Below, one piece after another: positions 44,226 through 54,405 of a stretch of 64,000 nucleotides of DNA. Positions within the stretch are counted from its first letter, which is position 1, and each line of letters opens with the position of its first letter. The notes under the pieces were generated by a model. The model saw only the letters and a list, made by a program, of their open reading frames with translations. It searched no databases and was not told where the DNA came from. The DNA lies in NCBI RefSeq assembly GCF_950295315.1, contig NC_080177.1, positions 84,696,716 through 84,760,715 of the forward strand, given 5' to 3'. This stretch comes from Erinaceus europaeus. Its lineage: Eukaryota; Chordata; Mammalia; Eulipotyphla; Erinaceidae. The position numbers were made by a program, and so were the translations under genes.

Positions 44226-44354
44226 CAAGAACTTTCTTAATGAGTGATTTTTAATTTTGATAAAAGTACATTTATTAATTTGTTTTCTCTTATGAATGTC
44301 TGAGAATAAGTGTCCTAAGTCTATTCTCTGAATGCTTTCTCCTCACGAAGATTT

Positions 44355-44570
44355 TCACTTAATAATGAATGATTTTGCTCATAGATGGAATTTCAGAAAC
44401 AAGGACAGAAAGTTAAAGAACTATGCAGGACTCACAGTAAAATGACCAGTAGTGTCCATCACCACCAGAAGCAACCAGAGCTATAGTGGTAGGATGCAAA
44501 GAACACACTACTCCCCCACACATATATAAAGGAGAGAAAGAGAGAGACTGTCTTCAGAAAAGGGGAATTA
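44355..44570 (+). mobile_element. Probable L1 3'-UTR fragment
   Basis: TTTTGCTCATAGATGGAATT resembles the end of L1 ORF2 (CTCATATGTGGAATTTAAG in old L1s), followed by A-rich purine sequence. Confidence 0.45.
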
Positions 44571-45782
44571 GCATCTCAAATATCCATGGCAGGATATTTC
44601 ATTTAGCAATACGTTTCTCTAGAGAAGGCCTAGAAAGAAAAAAATAGAAAAGCAGATAGAAAGCAGATCCAGAATTAGAGTGTATGAAACACTAAAGGAA
44701 GATCAGTAAAATGTCTTTGCATCTGAAGCAGCCCAGAAACTTGAGATGGTTTGTCATGCAGGGAGAAATAATGAGGAAGTAATTTATCTTTGTTAACAGT
44801 GGGGGATGAGCTTGGCCTCCCTGTGGGTGATATTCTGCACTGACTCTACTAAGAAGAATCTTTTCTCATGGGTCCAGTCAAACTAAGAAGAAAAACGTTT
44901 TGAATTCTCTCAGTTCTGAACATCTCAACAGGGAAAAACCTAGATCATGTCTCCTTAACGCGCATTGTAATTTGCTGGTAAAAATTATTAGAGGACATTG
45001 AGATACTGCAGAACTGAGAGAGAAAGTGGCACGACTTTTCTTCAAGGGATAATGGGATTTTTTTGACTTAAAAACAATATGCTGTGTTTCTGAGGTGGCT
45101 CTAAAAATTCTAACAAACTTTACCTTGTCCTTTTATTCTTCAGTCTTAGCAGCTGAGAAATGAAGCTTTGTAATTGAGGTGACTGTGAGATTTGAGGGAT
45201 TCGATCATTCAAGATATCTAGAGAGTTCTTGTTTCATCTGAGTTTGAACTCCATAAAGCGTCTCTATAAACAAACAACTTTGTACTAATGGCAATACCAA
45301 ACACGTTCCTCCGGCCAATAGAAATAGGTCCAGTCTTACCACTTCTGTAATAATGCTGTCCTTTAAGCTCCGTCTAGGGTAATACGTAAGTGAAATCATT
45401 TCAATGTGAAGATGAGAAAAATGAAATCTACTTCTCTAGGCAACTTATAAGTGGTCTCATAAGGAAGTAAATTGCAGAGCATTTGAAAGCACAGGCTTAC
45501 TGTCTTGGGAGACTTGATCTTTGGGTTAACCTGCAGAGATATCAGGGAGAAATATTAGCTTGTGACTCATGGCTTGATTACATTGAATTGCCAATAATAA
45601 TACTCTGTATTTTAACTGAAAGCTCACATTGTTGTCTAAAATACTAGGTAGCACTCACTTTGAATGTTTGGTTTTTTAATATCTTCTATGCTTAATGGAT
45701 GTGTTGATAATTTTATTGAGAAAAGTTACATAATGAATCCTTGCCATTTACACAAGTGGAATGAGGAAAAGAAGGTGGTAAT
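44571..45782. other. Unique DNA
   Basis: About 1.2 kb AT-rich; no recognised repeat or exon. Confidence 0.45.
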
Positions 45783-45993
45783 GGGCTGATGAGATTGGTG
45801 AGAATTATCACCTGGTAGCTGCACATGTTACAGTGTTCAAGGACCCGGGTTCAAGCCTCCCCAGCCCCTACCTGTAAGGGGGGAAGTTGGCAAGTAGTAA
45901 AGCAGTGCTGCTAGTCTCTCTGTCTGCTCTCTTTCTCCTTCTCCCCTTGCCTGCTGATTTCTGTCTGTCAAATAAATAAATAAAATAAAAAAT
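45783..45993 (+). mobile_element. SINE-B, diverged
   Basis: ATCACCTGGTAGCTGCACAT, GGACCCGGGTTCAAGCC, AAAGCAGTGCTGCTAGTCTC and an AAATAAATAAATAAAAT tail. Confidence 0.87.
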
Positions 45994-46077
45994 GAATGAA
46001 CATTCAGTAGAGACTAAGGAAATGGTGTCTTAAATACAAATTAACAATCTGAGTGCTTTTAAACTGACTACATGAAG

Positions 46078-46217
46078 AAGCCCCTGGTCCTCACCTGCGG
46101 GTGGAAAGCTTCAAGAGTGGTGGAGCAGAGCTGCAGCTGTCTCTCTGCCTAGCTCCGCCTCCCCTCTCCTCCCCTCCCCCTACCTATTTCAGGCTGTCTC
46201 TATCCAATAGATCAAGG
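46078..46217 (+). mobile_element. SINE-B, 5' truncated
   Basis: Starts at GCCCCTGGTCCTCACCTG and ends TATCCAATAGATCAAGG. Confidence 0.85.
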
Positions 46218-46440
46218 TCATTTCTCCCTCCACCTTTCTACTCCAGAGTCTTTGGGAGAGGAGAGCATGATAGCAAGATGATTACAGCACACCTCTGTCC
46301 ATATTCCTAATTCCTAATTCCTGCCTCAAATCCGATGTGTGTTGGGTGAGAATGAGGCCAGTATGAAAGTATTCAGATGTGAGTAGGGGCCATGGGAGTT
46401 AGGGTCTTGTACTTCTGCACATGGACTGAGGGAGTTTACA

Positions 46441-46632
46441 AGAAAACTAAGGTGGCCCCGGTTGAGTGCTCACTACAATGCACAAGGATCCGGGTTCAGG
46501 CCGGTGCCCCCCCCACGCGCAGGGCGAAAGATTCACAAGTGCTGAGGCAGGGCTGCAGGTGTCTGTCTCCTCCTTCTGTTTCAATTCCTCTCTGTCTTAT
46601 CAAATAAAAGAAAGCCAACAATAACAACAAAC
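46441..46632 (+). mobile_element. SINE-B-like, diverged
   Basis: GTTGAGTGCTCACTACAATG, GGATCCGGGTTCAGGCC, GAGGCAGGGCTGCAGGTGTC, then an A-rich tail. Confidence 0.82.
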
Positions 46633-46704
46633 CCATAAATGCAATCTAGTATTTCTTCGCCACTCTACCAGTGACCCCTCCCCTCCTCTTTTTCCTGATC
46701 TTTT

Positions 46705-46817
46705 TACTGAATACCGCACAGCTCTGGTTTATTCTGCATTAGGGATTAAACCTGGGTGTGGACGGTTAAGCATTGAAGTCTTTTGGCATAATCATTATGC
46801 TAGTCCCCTGGCCCTAT
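46705..46817 (-). mobile_element. SINE-C-like fragment
   Basis: CACAGCTCTGGTTTATTCTG, GGGATTAAACCTGGG and GGCATAATCATTATGCTAG are the reverse of SINE-C. Confidence 0.72.
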
Positions 46818-47039
46818 AAACACACTCTATAAAGAAAAATGAAAAAATAAGGTCATTCACCCCAACATAAAGCTTTATTTTTCAGGTTTTTTTTTTATTT
46901 TTTAAATTTTATTTGGGCACTAGTAGTTTGTAGTCTAGTCAAGATACCAAACATATTTTTAGGAATTATAGGTAGTAGCTTTCAAAAGTAAGTTTAAAAA
47001 TGGTCATGCTCATCATTTTACTATAAAAATCCAATTTTA

Positions 47040-47213
47040 AAATAATTTATATTTGTTTATTCCCTTTTGTTGCCCTTGTTGTTTTATTGTTGTAGTTATT
47101 ATTGATGTCATTGTTGGATAGGACAGAGAGAAATCTAGAGAGGAGGGGAAGACAGAGAGGGGGAGAGAAAGAGAGACACCTGCAGACCTGCTTCACCACC
47201 TGTGAAGCAAAAA
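47040..47213 (-). mobile_element. SINE-A, 5' truncated
   Basis: Tail TTCCCTTTTGTTGCCCTTG and body to CAGACCTGCTTCACCACCTG; no head. Confidence 0.9.
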
Positions 47214-47867
47214 GTTCAGTCCCATGGGATAAACACTTAACAGCTGAGGTCTAGGTTACTCATGGCTGTGGAGAATTTACCAGCTAGTTGAGTTGCATGT
47301 GTTCAGTTCCCAAGAGAAGTAGCCATGAGATCTCTCTGACCTGGAGAAGAAGCAGCAACCAGAGAGAGGGCAGACTTCTGTCTGGCTGTGCTTTTTATTC
47401 TGTTCAGTGCACCCATAATGTTCTGTGCATTGCACAGACCGGATCCACCCACAGTCCACTGTGCCTTTGCGCAGATCACTGTAGGCTGTCGCCAAGGCTG
47501 ACATCAGCTGAGCTGGACTGCCTGTGACCGGCCTGGATGCTGCATCACAGCAGTCTACAAGATCATAAAAATATATCCGGACTTTAAAATTTAATACTAA
47601 ACGTCAGGCTAAGATTCGTAAGTTTTGAAAAAAAAAAACAACGTATAAAACCCAACAAATATTCAGTAAGCTAAGAAAGTCTTACACATCTGTGTGATGA
47701 TGAGCATTTTGGTTTCTGTGTGCTTTTGAAATGAGGCGTAGGGCCTCTTTACTATGTGAAACTTCCTTTTAAGGAGGTGGTGTGACTGTTTACGAATACA
47801 GTTCACAGTGTTACTAGAAGACAGAATTTCATAGTTTGGGGGAATTAAACTCTACAGAAACTAGCTC

Positions 47868-48330
47868 TTTTTATCATTTTATTGGGAGATTAGCGGTTTA
47901 AAATACAGTTGTTGATGTATGAGTACAGTCTCTCATCTCCCTGCCACAGGTGTCTGAAAAATGTTCTCAGCCTTGACTAGGTCCTTTCCTGCCGTGTATT
48001 GGACCCCAAAGTTACACCCAGTAACTGGGTGTAATACACCACACCCAGTCTGCTGTTTCCTTTGTGTTTTATAATATGTACCTACATATATTTTTAATTT
48101 TATTTTAATGAAAGATACAGAGAAAGAGGCCAGAGCACCACTCGACTCTGGCTTATGGTGGTCATGGGGATTGAACTTGTGACCTTGGATCCTCAGGCCA
48201 GGAAGTTCTTCTTCTATGTTTGCTCTTTCTGTCTTTTTTTTTTTTTTTAAGTTCTACTAATGGGTGAGATCATCTGGTATCCACTCTTCTCTGCTTATCT
48301 TAACATGATTACAGGAACTTTTCTGATGAT
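47868..48330 (-). mobile_element. L1 3' end interrupted by a SINE-C
   Basis: TTTTATCATTTTATTGGGAG (3' terminus) to GTTTCCTTTGTGTTTTATAA, then a SINE-C-like insert (48085-48225, with CTCTGGCTTATGGTGGTCAT), then TTCTACTAATGGGTGAGATC and ATCCACTCTTCTC, the end of ORF2. A perfect hairpin (TTACACCCAG, TAA, CTGGGTGTAA) is at 48012-48034. Confidence 0.75.
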
Positions 48331-48449
48331 CTCTATCCCCTGCTTAGATTCTTTGGAAAGCAGTAGCTATTTATGATATTTCCTCACCTGGATAAAATCA
48401 CTGACTAGCTTGAGAAATAAGGAGATGTTGAAGCTGGCGTACTCAGTAG

Positions 48450-48567
48450 TGGCCAGGAAACTAGCGCTGTGATTATACAACAGACTTTTATGCCTGAAGC
48501 TCCAAAGTCCCAGGTTCAGTCCCCCACACTGCCTTAAATCAGAGCCAAGGAGAGCTACTGTTCTAAA
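48450..48567 (+). mobile_element. SINE-C copy, diverged
   Basis: GCTGTGATTATACAACAGAC, TGCCTGAAGCTCCAAAGTCC and GGTTCAGTCCCCCACACTGC follow the SINE-C order. Confidence 0.75.
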
Positions 48568-49677
48568 TACACTCAGTAGTTGTTGTATCCTTTTTCCAAA
48601 TCATCAAGATCTACACAAGTTTAATGAGAATAGATGTTTTCCTTAAGATTTAGTGGAGACAGAGCTCACAGCACACAACAGACACAGTAATTTCATCCAG
48701 TATTTATATTCTTCAAATTTTCTCAAGTCTCCTAATGACCACATCTCCCCATGTTTTCCCTTAACAGACAGACCCTATGAACTTTAAACATCCTGAACAG
48801 TTCTGTTTGGTCATTAATTTAAGTAAGACAAAAGTCCTCCAGTTGATGGCATTGTGCATACTTACTGCTTCACAAGCAACTCCATCAGAAGGGGCTTGGC
48901 TCAGCCCAGACAATTAGCATCCAGCCAATTCTTTTGATCATATTGACAAATGAGAGTAGGAGCTCAGATGAATAAGCAGTTATATCTGCTCTGGTTAAGA
49001 AATATCCCATACACCGATGACTTATTATCTGTCTCTTGAAAGATATATAGAGACCTATGCTGGTAAAATGCCCATAATTTAGGATTTTATTTACATGATC
49101 TTCACAACTGGTTATAGTTTTTATACCAAAGATGATGAGGGCGATGCCATAGCTTAGTCCTAGAGGCAGCTGCTAATCGTATTGTAAAACCGACTTTGTA
49201 GTCAAGGAAACTTAGAAAGTAGGGCACTTGCCCAAGTTTATACAGCTAAAAATGCATAATATAGATCTATAAGCTAAGATTTGAATGTAGGACTATGAAC
49301 TTCACCATTGAAACTACTGTACTCTTCTCTCAAGTAAGACAGTTTGCTAAAACTTAGTTTCATACACTTGATCTTATTTTGGCTAGCATGCAAAAATGCT
49401 GAAAAACAAATGAAGCCTTTGCTTTCTCCTTTGAAAATGATTTTCCCTGGTGACAAAAAGCCTAAAGCAAGTGTTTATCAGCTTTGTAGTTCATCTTCAA
49501 GGTTGTGTATTTTCCACCCTTGAGGATTCACAAGAATGGCTTGCACAACTACTGCAACATCCAGTCACATCTGCCTCCCATCACAAGCTCCTGTTATTCT
49601 GCAGAACCCAGAAGCAAAGGTTGAATGCATTTAGGAGACTGAACAGGTGCTCACAGGTAGCCCTGTTACTTGGCATA
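48568..49677. other. Unique DNA; left flank of the Vingi insertion
   Basis: No recognised repeat. By chance it is open in the same frame as the Vingi reading frame from 49450, so the 511-codon frame starting there is a fusion of flank and transposon and not a host gene. Confidence 0.55.
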
Positions 49678-49687
49678 ACTAGATTCA
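49678..49687 (+). repeat. 10-bp target duplication of Vingi, left
   Basis: ACTAGATTCA, repeated exactly at 51530-51539 after the element's 3' end. Confidence 0.85.
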
Positions 49688-51118
49688 ACGGCCAAGCCTT
49701 TCCCGCTACGAGACAAGTTCTCAAGATCTTCCCGCACAGTCATCACCACCCAGCTATCATCCACATTGGTCTCCAGCTCCCACTGATTCTGTGCTTGGAG
49801 AAACTAAGATGGAACTTTCAGAAAGCAAACTGGCGTCTGTTCAGTGATCTTACCAACAAATCTATTCCTGCAATTCCAATGAACTCTATCCCCTCTGAAG
49901 ATTCCTACAGGCGCTTCCGCCAAGCCATCTTCAAAGCAGCTTCCCAAGCCATTCCTCATGGGAGACGTGCTAACTATACGCCTTGTCTTGATGCTGAATG
50001 TGAGCAACTACTAAAGCAGTATGATGAGTCGGGCGATCCAGATGTGGCTGACCATCTCATTGCCTCCCTGGATGCAGCACGCCAAGCCCACTGGCAACAA
50101 CTCACGGAAAGTCTGAACTTCACCCACTCAAGTAGGAAGGCCTGGAAGCTTCTTCACAGACTGGGTGCCGGTAGCCAACCCCCTCCCGTCTCCCATCCTC
50201 CCGTATCTCCAAACTCAGTGGCCAGTCACCTAACTCAAGTTGGTCGTGCTAAGATCGACCCAGTCTGGAAAAGAGAAATTTCCCATGAGTGGTCATCCCA
50301 CTTCTGGTTATCTTGTCCATCTCCAAAACTCTCGCCCTTTACACTGTCTGAACTGGAAGACGCTTTGAAGAGGGTTAAACCGGGAACAGCTGCTGGCTAT
50401 GATAACATCACCCCAGAACTCATTCTTAACCTGGGCCCGGCGGCGAAGAAGTGGCTCGCTTCATTCCTGTCCCACATCTTGGAATCTGAGTCTATGCCCA
50501 AAGTTTGGCGTCATGCGAAGATTATAGCGGTTTTGAAACCAAAGAAAGACCCAACACTGGCCGCCAGCTATAGACCAATTTCTCTCCTCTCCGTGTGTTA
50601 CAAACTCCTTGAGAGGCTGCTTCTGTCACGTATTTCTCATCTTACAGAGAAATTCCTATCACCCTCCCAGGCTGGTTTCCGCCCAGGAAGATCTACCTGC
50701 GAACAAGCCCTGGCCCTCTCAACTTACACTGAAAATGGATTCCAGAAGAATTTAAAGACGGGTGCTGTCTTTGTTGATCTCACAGCAGCCTGTGACTCGG
50801 TCTGGCACCGTGGTCTCCTAGTCAAGATCTCAAGATGCCTGCCTCCATGGGTGGCCAACACTATATCGTTTCTTCTCCAAAACAGAAGATTCCGGGTGCA
50901 TCTGGGTGACAAGTCTAGCAGATGGAGACTTGTCTCAAGTGGCCTCCCCCGGGGAGGGCTCTGTTCTGGCTCCTACGCTATTTAATATTTACATCAATGA
51001 CCTCCCAGAAACTTCTTCAAGGAAGTTCATCTACGCCGATGACATCTGCTGTGCAACTCAGGCATCCAAGTTCGACATCCTCGGGGAAACACTCACGAAA
51101 GACATGTCTCTGATATCA
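49688..51118 (+). pseudogene. Vingi ORF: endonuclease end, linker and reverse transcriptase (frameshifted)
   Basis: Reading from 49688: FPHSHHHPAIIHIG (end of the endonuclease domain), a linker with THSSRKAWKLLHRLG, then RT blocks: NITPELILNLGPAAKKWL, KIIAVLKPKKDP, YRPISLL (50569 on), QAGFRPGRST, VFVDLTAACDSVWH (motif A; first catalytic Asp at 50776-50778) and SSGLPRG. A frameshift near 50945-50960 moves the frame by one; it continues as EGSVLAPTLFNIYINDLPET and KFIYADDICC, with the catalytic YADD box at 51032-51043. The frame is lost at 51119 where foreign sequence starts. Catalytic Asp residues are intact, so decay is by truncation, frameshift and internal replacement. Confidence 0.88.
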
Positions 51119-51230
51119 TCTACTTCCAAAACTGTGTCATATTGCAATAACTCAAGGAGACAATGATATTTGAATTTTAAAATAGTGATCAATGTCAACC
51201 ACTTTACAGCAAATGCATTTTACCACAAGT
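51119..51230 (-). repeat. Inverted 112-bp copy of downstream flank inside Vingi (left arm)
   Basis: The reverse complement of 51682-51793, 111 of 112 bases identical by my alignment. It interrupts the RT frame directly after KDMSLIS, where Vingi sequence should continue. Confidence 0.93.
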
Positions 51231-51529
51231 AAAGAACAAACACCTCATCACTGACCCCTGCGAGCGTCAACCCGGCTTTGACCTAGCACGTTATGATTGG
51301 GCCCTCCTCAATCGCTATCGAACAGGCCATGGCCGGTGCGCCGCTATGTTCCATCGCTGGGGAGCCAGAGACGACCCGAACTGCCCCTGCGGCTCCAGAC
51401 AGACTATGACACACATAGTCAATGACTGCCACCTCTCCAGATTCAAAGGAGGTCTCGAAACTTGACATCAGGCTCAACCTGACGCTGTGGACTGGCTACG
51501 GAAGAAGGGCAAACGCTAGAAGAAGAAGA
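51231..51529 (+). pseudogene. Vingi ORF C-terminal remnant with Cys-rich domain
   Basis: Translation resumes as KNKHLITDPCERQPGFDLAR, then LLNRYRTGHGRCAAMFHRWG and DDPNCPCGSRQTMTHIVNDC. The C-x-C-G ... H-x4-C arrangement is typical of the C-terminus of Jockey/I/Ingi-group proteins. A stop near 51465 breaks it; in another frame DAVDWLRKKGKR continues, marking a second frameshift. GAAGAAGAAGAACT closes the element. Confidence 0.85.
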
Positions 51530-51539
51530 ACTAGATTCA
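51530..51539 (+). repeat. 10-bp target duplication of Vingi, right
   Basis: ACTAGATTCA, identical to 49678-49687. Confidence 0.85.
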
Positions 51540-52279
51540 GTCTTACTCATGCCTATAATCTGAAAGGTCAACCGACTGGAAATGTCTTCCATCTGTTTTT
51601 ATTATTCTCCTGTCTAGAACTGTGCTCTGCTGTTTATGCATAAAATAAAGTCCATGAAACAGATTAAACAATTCCTTGCCAACTTGTGGTAAAATGCATT
51701 TGCTGTAAAGTGGTTGACACTGATCACTATTTTAAAATTCAAATATCATTGTCTCCTTGAGTTATTGCAATATGACACAGTTTTGGAAGTAGAAGTGAAG
51801 CTAGAGAACTTCTTTATGGTACTCCTTTCCTATCACAATGTGAATAGAAATACAAAAGTATTTTAAGAATTCTTCAATGAAGAGGAATATATTTGTGATT
51901 CTTTCATAATTCTGTTATTACATACTTACAATCATTGTTGAAGCATAATATAATACACTGTATACTTACAATCATTGTTGAAGCATAGTATAATGCACTG
52001 TATAAAACAGACTTAACTTACCCATAATGAGTCGACAATTTTAAGTCCATTCTGTAAATACTTTGAATGTTATAATTATAATATCTATTTCTGAAGAAGT
52101 ACATGGTACTAAATACTGTAACTGGATATTTATACCAATAAAATGGCGTTGATGAAATTATGCCAATAGACTTAAATACAAGTCATGAGTAACCCAAAAT
52201 TTTATGTCAGAGAAATAAAATAGATCATAAATAGTGTTTACAAGCTGCATTGCATGTATATTTTCAAATTAGTGTTCAT
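51540..52279. other. Unique flank; holds the template arm and a local AT-rich duplication
   Basis: Contains the right arm at 51682-51793. A 40-bp near-duplicate (CTTACAATCATTGTTGAAGC) occurs at about 51925 and 51965. No gene is recognised. Confidence 0.5.
51682..51793 (+). repeat. 112-bp source arm of the inverted repeat
   Basis: Lies 152 bp beyond the Vingi 3' end, in otherwise unique DNA, so this copy is probably the original and 51119-51230 the derived one. The arms are separated by 451 bp. Confidence 0.9.
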
Positions 52280-52805
52280 ATCTTCTTATCCAGATGACTG
52301 GATAAATTAGCTGTAAGATATGGTAAAAGGGACATTACACTCAGAAAAGATATAATTGTGTCATTTAGAGCAAAATGGATGGAACTGGAGGTGATTATGC
52401 TATGTGAACTAAGGAAAGAAGTGAGGAGGGGTGGAGTTAGACAGCATAATAGTTATGCAAAGAGACTCTCATGCCTGAGGCTCTAAACTCCCAGGTCAGT
52501 CCCCACCACCACCATAAGCCAGAGTTGAACAGTGCTCTGGTAAAAACAAACAAACAAACAAACAAACAAACAGAAGTGAAGGCCAACTACTGGATGGTTT
52601 TGCTTATTGGAATGTTGATGGCTAAGTAAGTGAACTTGTGAAAAAAATTGAAAAAGGAAACCAAGTGGTCTCTTGAACTTTGTAACTGTGGAGGCTGTGG
52701 AGGTGGGGGTGTGGTATTCAGAGAACTACCGTAAATGGTTTGATGACTCACAGGCACCCTGTCCGTGTGGAATTACACTCTTGAGCTCCTAGCAGTTTTT
52801 AAACC
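52280..52805 (+). mobile_element. Old L1 3' end with a SINE-C inside
   Basis: TTTAGAGCAAAATGGATGGA and ACTGGAGGTGATTATGCTAT are the end of L1 ORF2. After a SINE-C, GAAGGCCAACTACTGGATGG and AACTTTGTAACTGTGGAGGC form the L1 3' UTR. Confidence 0.75.
52430..52565 (+). mobile_element. SINE-C copy with (CAAA)n tail
   Basis: GCATAATAGTTATGCAAAGA, CTCATGCCTGAGGCTC and GCCAGAGTTGAACAGTGC, then (AAAC)n. AGAAGTGA flanks both sides. Confidence 0.9.
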
Positions 52806-53327
52806 ACTGTAAAAACACCAATACCAACAATTAAAAAATAGAAATTAGAAAATGATAAAGTGTGTAAACTATTACAGTAGTGTTTTTTCCTAACTCAGGT
52901 TTGCATTAGCATTTGCTTTGTTTTAGTGCTTAGAGGCGGTCGGTAGAGTTTGGAATCTCTCATATACACAAATAACATGATAGAATAACTACCCTTATGA
53001 CTATACCATTAAATACTCGTCATGTTTACATACTTTATCAAATTCCTCAGTGCAATGTGGGTTATGGTATTTGACACATGCATTAACAGAGGTACTATTT
53101 TTTATCTACAAGACAAGAATTCCATTAAAAGTTAACATTCTACTGCTTTTGTCAGGGTGTGTGTGATTGTGTCAGAAGGCTCGGCATTGCATATTTATCA
53201 TAATTCGGAGAAAACAGGGTTATTCTAAAGCATGATGTGTTGTTACATAACAGTGTACAAGTACTAAAGAAACCAAATCTGTTTTCCTTTGATGCTGTTT
53301 ATACAGCCATTTTTAGAAGACCCCTCT
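52806..53327. other. Unique AT-rich DNA
   Basis: Nothing recognised. Confidence 0.4.
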
Positions 53328-53328
53328 G

Positions 53329-53640
53329 GAGGGCTGGGCAGTGGTGCACCGGGTTAAGCGTAAATAGTACAGAGCTCAAGGACCAGCATAAGGATCCCGG
53401 TTCCAGTTCCCAGCTCCCCACCTGCAGGGGGGTTGCTTCACAAGTGGTGAAACAGGTCTACAAGTATCTCTGTCTCTCTCCATATCTCCCCTTCCCCTTT
53501 CAGTTTCTCTCTGTCCTATTTCATAAAATAGAAAAAAAAAAAAAAAAAAAAAAAGGCCTCCAGGAGCAGTGGATTCATAGTGCTGGCACCAAGCCCCAGC
53601 GATAATCCTGGAGGCAAAAAAAAAAAAAAAAAAAAAAAAG
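53329..53640 (+). mobile_element. SINE-A with 3' extension
   Basis: Head GGGCTGGGCAGTGGTGCACC, GATCCCGGTTCCAGTTCCC, body, poly-A, extension GGCCTCCAGGAGCAGTGG ... ATCCTGGAGGC, and a second poly-A. The AACAAC tail block is missing. Confidence 0.92.
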
Positions 53641-54195
53641 CCTTTGATGTTGAACATCTTGTCTGAAAATTTACTTCAGAATTTTAAAAAAGATGCATGA
53701 CTTCTATTCCTTAAAAGATCAAAAGCTATAAAGAATGTAACCCGTACCAAACTCTTCTGAGTATTCCTCGATTAGATTTTCTAGTAGCTAGTGAGGTTTT
53801 GCATAGCCAGATCCTGTAAGTCCGTTTTCGTGTTCTGAACAGAGCAGTGGCACCTTGAGCAGACTGAGTTGAGCTTCTGTTTGGATGCAGGAAGCATGTG
53901 CTGCTCCGGACTCCGTGTTGCTGAATAGATGCTGACTGGCATCGGCTGTACGCTGGGCCCATAGCAGAGATTCATGAAGCAGACTGGAATGCACAATTGT
54001 CCTCCATGAGACTGATGAGTAAGGATCCAGTATAGGAAATGCTAAATGAACTGGAAAATTAGACTAAGCAGAATCATTGGTTCTGGAAGTGAAACATTTT
54101 CCTTTGCAGCAAATCCCTCACTCTTTCCATGTGAGGTAAAACTATGAGAAATGCAATAGTAACATTGACAGCTTCCGTGGCCACTGTCAGGGAAA
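53641..54195. other. Unique DNA
   Basis: Several short frames (53726-53996, minus) without recognisable domains. Confidence 0.4.
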
Positions 54196-54405
54196 CGATG
54201 GTTCTCCATCATGGCTACACCTGGCTCATCCTTAGGGGCCCAAGAGATGGACGTGCAGGTGATTATGCTCATTGAGGCAAGCAAGCAGGTGAAAGATAAA
54301 TACCAGATGAGTGTGCTCATATGTGGAACGTAGGTAATTGCAATCCAAGGAGCCACACTATGTGTCTGAGACATCATGAGAACTGTGTCGATGACCAGGC
54401 GGTGG
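54196..54405 (+). mobile_element. Old L1 ORF2 end
   Basis: GTGCAGGTGATTATGCTCAT, GATAAATACCAGATGAGTGT and CTCATATGTGGAACGTAGG resemble the standard L1 ORF2 terminus and the start of its 3' UTR. The minisatellite starts immediately after, so it probably grew in L1 3'-UTR sequence. Confidence 0.65.

Larger units (their letters stand above)
49688..51529 (+). mobile_element. Vingi-type non-LTR retrotransposon, 5' truncated
   Basis: Vingi is an Ingi-related LINE clade described from hedgehogs; the full element encodes one protein with an APE endonuclease and a reverse transcriptase. This copy begins in the last part of the endonuclease region, runs through the linker and RT, and ends after a C-terminal Cys-rich domain with a short (AGA)n 3' end just before 51530. 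Perfect 10-bp duplications flank it. Inside, an inverted 112-bp piece of downstream flank (51119-51230) replaces the section after the YADD motif. The clade call rests on remembered sequence character (RT motifs, CPCG/H/C C-terminus) and not on a search; other Jockey/I-group clades are the alternative. The copy is dead. Confidence 0.85.

Noticed and set aside
49450..49687. Possible host exon upstream of, and in frame with, the reverse transcriptase
   Set aside because: The 10-bp target duplication places the element start at 49688. The upstream 80 codons are unique flank that happens to be open.
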